Assembly (NCBI GenBank): GCA_003483345.1
Contig: DMWH01000291.1
Coordinates: 259-6,592, forward strand
Source: Clostridiales bacterium
GTDB taxonomy: Bacteria; Bacillota; Clostridia; Tissierellales; Sedimentibacteraceae
Reading direction: 5' to 3'
DNA: 6,334 nt
Positions within the stretch are counted from its first letter, which is position 1. The number at the start of each line of letters is the position of its first letter. The notes under the pieces were generated by a model, which was not told the origin of the DNA, did no database searches, and saw nothing but the letters and a program-made list of their open reading frames with translations. The position numbers were made by a program, and so were the translations under genes. This document shows, one piece after another, positions 4,578-6,334 of this stretch.

Positions 4578-6334
4578 ATGTTGTGCTCAATATGTAAAAA
4601 GAATGTAGCAGTAATATATGTTAATAAAATTGTTGAAGGTAAAATGCAGACTACAGGTTTGTGCATTCCTTGCGCTAAAAAGCAGGGTATAGCACCTATG
4701 GATCAGATAATGAGACAAAGCGGCATGAAACCTGAGGACTTTGATAATATAAACAAACAGCTTACTGAAATAATAGGAGATATGGATTTAGAAAAACTAT
4801 CCGGAGATATGTCTGAAAGCAGTGACGGCATTAATTCTTTAATGAATTTAATGAATAATGCTTTTACGGGAAACACCAGCTCTACAAGCAATGAATTTAT
4901 TCCGGAGGATGAGGATGCAGACTATACCGGGCCGGGTTCCGGAACAGGTCCTAAAATAAAGGAAAAAGTAAAACGAAAAAAATTAAAATATCTTGATACT
5001 TATGGATTGAATTTGACAGAGCAGGCACGATTTGGCGAATTAGACAGGATAATAGGCAGAGAGAGAGAAATTGACAGAGTTGTGCAAATATTAAACAGAC
5101 GCTCTAAAAACAATCCCGTTTTAATCGGTGAGCCGGGTGTAGGCAAGACTGCGATAGCTGAAGGATTAGCGGTAAGAATTGCCGAAAAAAAAGTTCCCGT
5201 AAAACTTTTCAACACCGAAATTTACCTGCTTGACTTAACTGCCGTTGTGGCTGGCACACAGTTTCGAGGTCAATTTGAAGCTCGCATGAAAGCTATTATT
5301 GATGAAGCCAAAAAAGCAGGCAATATAGTTATTGTAATCGATGAACTTCATAATATTGTAGGTGCGGGAGAAGCTGAAGGCGGAGCTATGAATGCCGCTA
5401 ATATACTTAAACCGGCACTTGCCAAGGGTGATGTTCAAATTATCGGTGCCACAACATTGGATGAGTACAGGAAGCATATTGAAAAGGATACTGCACTTGA
5501 AAGAAGATTCCAGCCCGTAATAGTAGATGAACCTTCCATAGAGGATTCCATCGAAATTATAAAAGGAATAAAAGATTATTATGAGCAGTTTCACAATGTA
5601 AAAATAACCGATGAAATTATTAGGCAGGCAGTTTTAATGTCTGAAAGATATATTACCGACAGATACCTTCCTGATAAAGCAATTGATGTTATAGATGAAG
5701 CCGGTTCAAGGGCAAATTTAAAGAACAAAGGATTGGTTGAACTTGAAGCTTTAAAAGCAGAGCTTAGCAGAATAAGAGACGAAAAAGAAGAAGCTGCAGA
5801 AAATGATGATTATGAAAGAGCTGCAGAGCTTAAGGTACAAGAAATCAGAATTGAATCAAAATTAAAAGAGTTATCCAATGAATACGAGAATATTCTTTTA
5901 ACTGAAGAAGATATTGCGTATGTTATTGAAGCTTGGACTAAAATTCCCGTTCAGAGAATAAGCGAAGCTGAAGCCGATAAACTAATACATTTAGAGGAAA
6001 GACTTCACAGGAGAGTTGTAGGTCAGCATCCTGCAGTTACAAGCCTTGCAAAGGCTATAAGAAGAAATCGTTCGGGATTTAAGAAAAAGAAGAAACCATC
6101 TTCGTTCATATTTGTAGGTCCTACAGGTGTGGGTAAGACCGAACTTGCAAGAACCTTGGCTTATGAACTGTTTGAGAATGAAGATGCAATGATAAGGCTT
6201 GATATGTCCGAATATATGGAAAAACACACGGTTTCCAAACTTATAGGAGCTCCTCCCGGATATGTCGGCTTTGACCAGGCAGGATTCTTAACCGAGAAAG
6301 TGCGAAGAAAACCATATTCGGTAATTTTATTGGA
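4578..6334 (+). CDS. clpE: ClpE-like zinc-finger Hsp100 ATPase, 3' end outside window
   Basis: An ATP-driven unfoldase that in its family feeds damaged proteins to the ClpP protease in the cytoplasm. The 585 codons present begin with a four-cysteine zinc finger, C3-X2-C6-X22-C29-X2-C32, in place of the ClpA/ClpC N-terminal repeat domain. This marks the ClpE type. A linker (about 34-155) follows, acidic and Ser/Thr-rich around 101-125 and then lysine-rich. The first AAA+ domain has IGRERE (159-164), Walker A GEPGVGKT (184-191), Walker B with D255-E256, sensor GATT (290-293) and arginines R309-R310. A UVR-like coiled segment lies near 404-430 ([10 protein letters not shown]). The second AAA+ domain has Walker A GPTGVGKT (514-521) and a GYVGF pore-loop motif. 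The window ends two bases into the codon for the second Walker B aspartate. The start is ATG at 4578 after AAAGGAG. It is divergent from dapA. The family is certain; clpE over a clpC variant is likely. Confidence 0.88.
   Translation, partial: MLCSICKKNVAVIYVNKIVEGKMQTTGLCIPCAKKQGIAPMDQIMRQSGMKPEDFDNINKQLTEIIGDMDLEKLSGDMSESSDGINSLMNLMNNAFTGNTSSTSNEFIPEDEDADYTGPGSGTGPKIKEKVKRKKLKYLDTYGLNLTEQARFGELDRIIGREREIDRVVQILNRRSKNNPVLIGEPGVGKTAIAEGLAVRIAEKKVPVKLFNTEIYLLDLTAVVAGTQFRGQFEARMKAIIDEAKKAGNIVIVIDELHNIVGAGEAEGGAMNAANILKPALAKGDVQIIGATTLDEYRKHIEKDTALERRFQPVIVDEPSIEDSIEIIKGIKDYYEQFHNVKITDEIIRQAVLMSERYITDRYLPDKAIDVIDEAGSRANLKNKGLVELEALKAELSRIRDEKEEAAENDDYERAAELKVQEIRIESKLKELSNEYENILLTEEDIAYVIEAWTKIPVQRISEAEADKLIHLEERLHRRVVGQHPAVTSLAKAIRRNRSGFKKKKKPSSFIFVGPTGVGKTELARTLAYELFENEDAMIRLDMSEYMEKHTVSKLIGAPPGYVGFDQAGFLTEKVRRKPYSVILL

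Noticed and set aside
4703..6227. Minus-strand open frames opposite the Clp gene
   Set aside because: The plus strand here encodes an uninterrupted Hsp100 ATPase with all expected motifs, and the antisense frames show nothing recognisable.

Overview
The window is AT-rich and has strong AGGAGG-type ribosome sites, sigma-A-type promoters, a lysine (L-box) riboswitch and a zinc-finger Clp ATPase of the ClpE type. Together these suggest a low-GC Gram-positive bacterium, probably a member of the Clostridia or a relative. The exact genus cannot be read from the sequence. The lysine branch ends in meso-diaminopimelate (DAP), so the cell wall is probably of the DAP type.

Layout. The left two thirds (about 3-4380) is read on the minus strand and is a lysine/DAP biosynthesis block. 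In transcription order it runs: promoter (4380-4352), lysine riboswitch aptamer (4326-4178), intrinsic terminator (4152-4113), a structured read-through leader, dapA (4004-3108), dapB (3099-2431), ddh (2404-1421), then a second promoter (1385-1357) and an aspartate kinase gene (1325-3). The right third is read on the plus strand. It has one or two promoter candidates, a folded 5' leader, and the first 585 codons of a ClpE-like Hsp100 ATPase starting at 4578, which runs off the window inside its second Walker B motif.

How the genes work together. Aspartate kinase makes aspartyl phosphate. Aspartate semialdehyde dehydrogenase (asd) is not in the window. DapA condenses the semialdehyde with pyruvate, DapB reduces the product to tetrahydrodipicolinate, and Ddh converts that in one NADPH- and ammonia-dependent step to meso-DAP. 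This bypasses the four-step acylated routes. lysA is also not in the window. The riboswitch, placed before dapA, should shut off dapA-dapB-ddh when lysine is plentiful. The kinase has its own promoter and no riboswitch, so it can be expressed separately. The Clp gene is a divergent neighbour concerned with protein quality control and has no metabolic link to the lysine genes.

Points of most interest: the dapA and clp promoters overlap, and their -35 boxes are the two arms of one perfect palindrome; the lysine aptamer has unusually short P2 and P3 arms with no evident kissing loop; an 8-bp helix in the read-through leader would compete for the terminator's 3' arm; and the clp leader can pair with its own ribosome site. 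No clearly new multi-gene system is visible.
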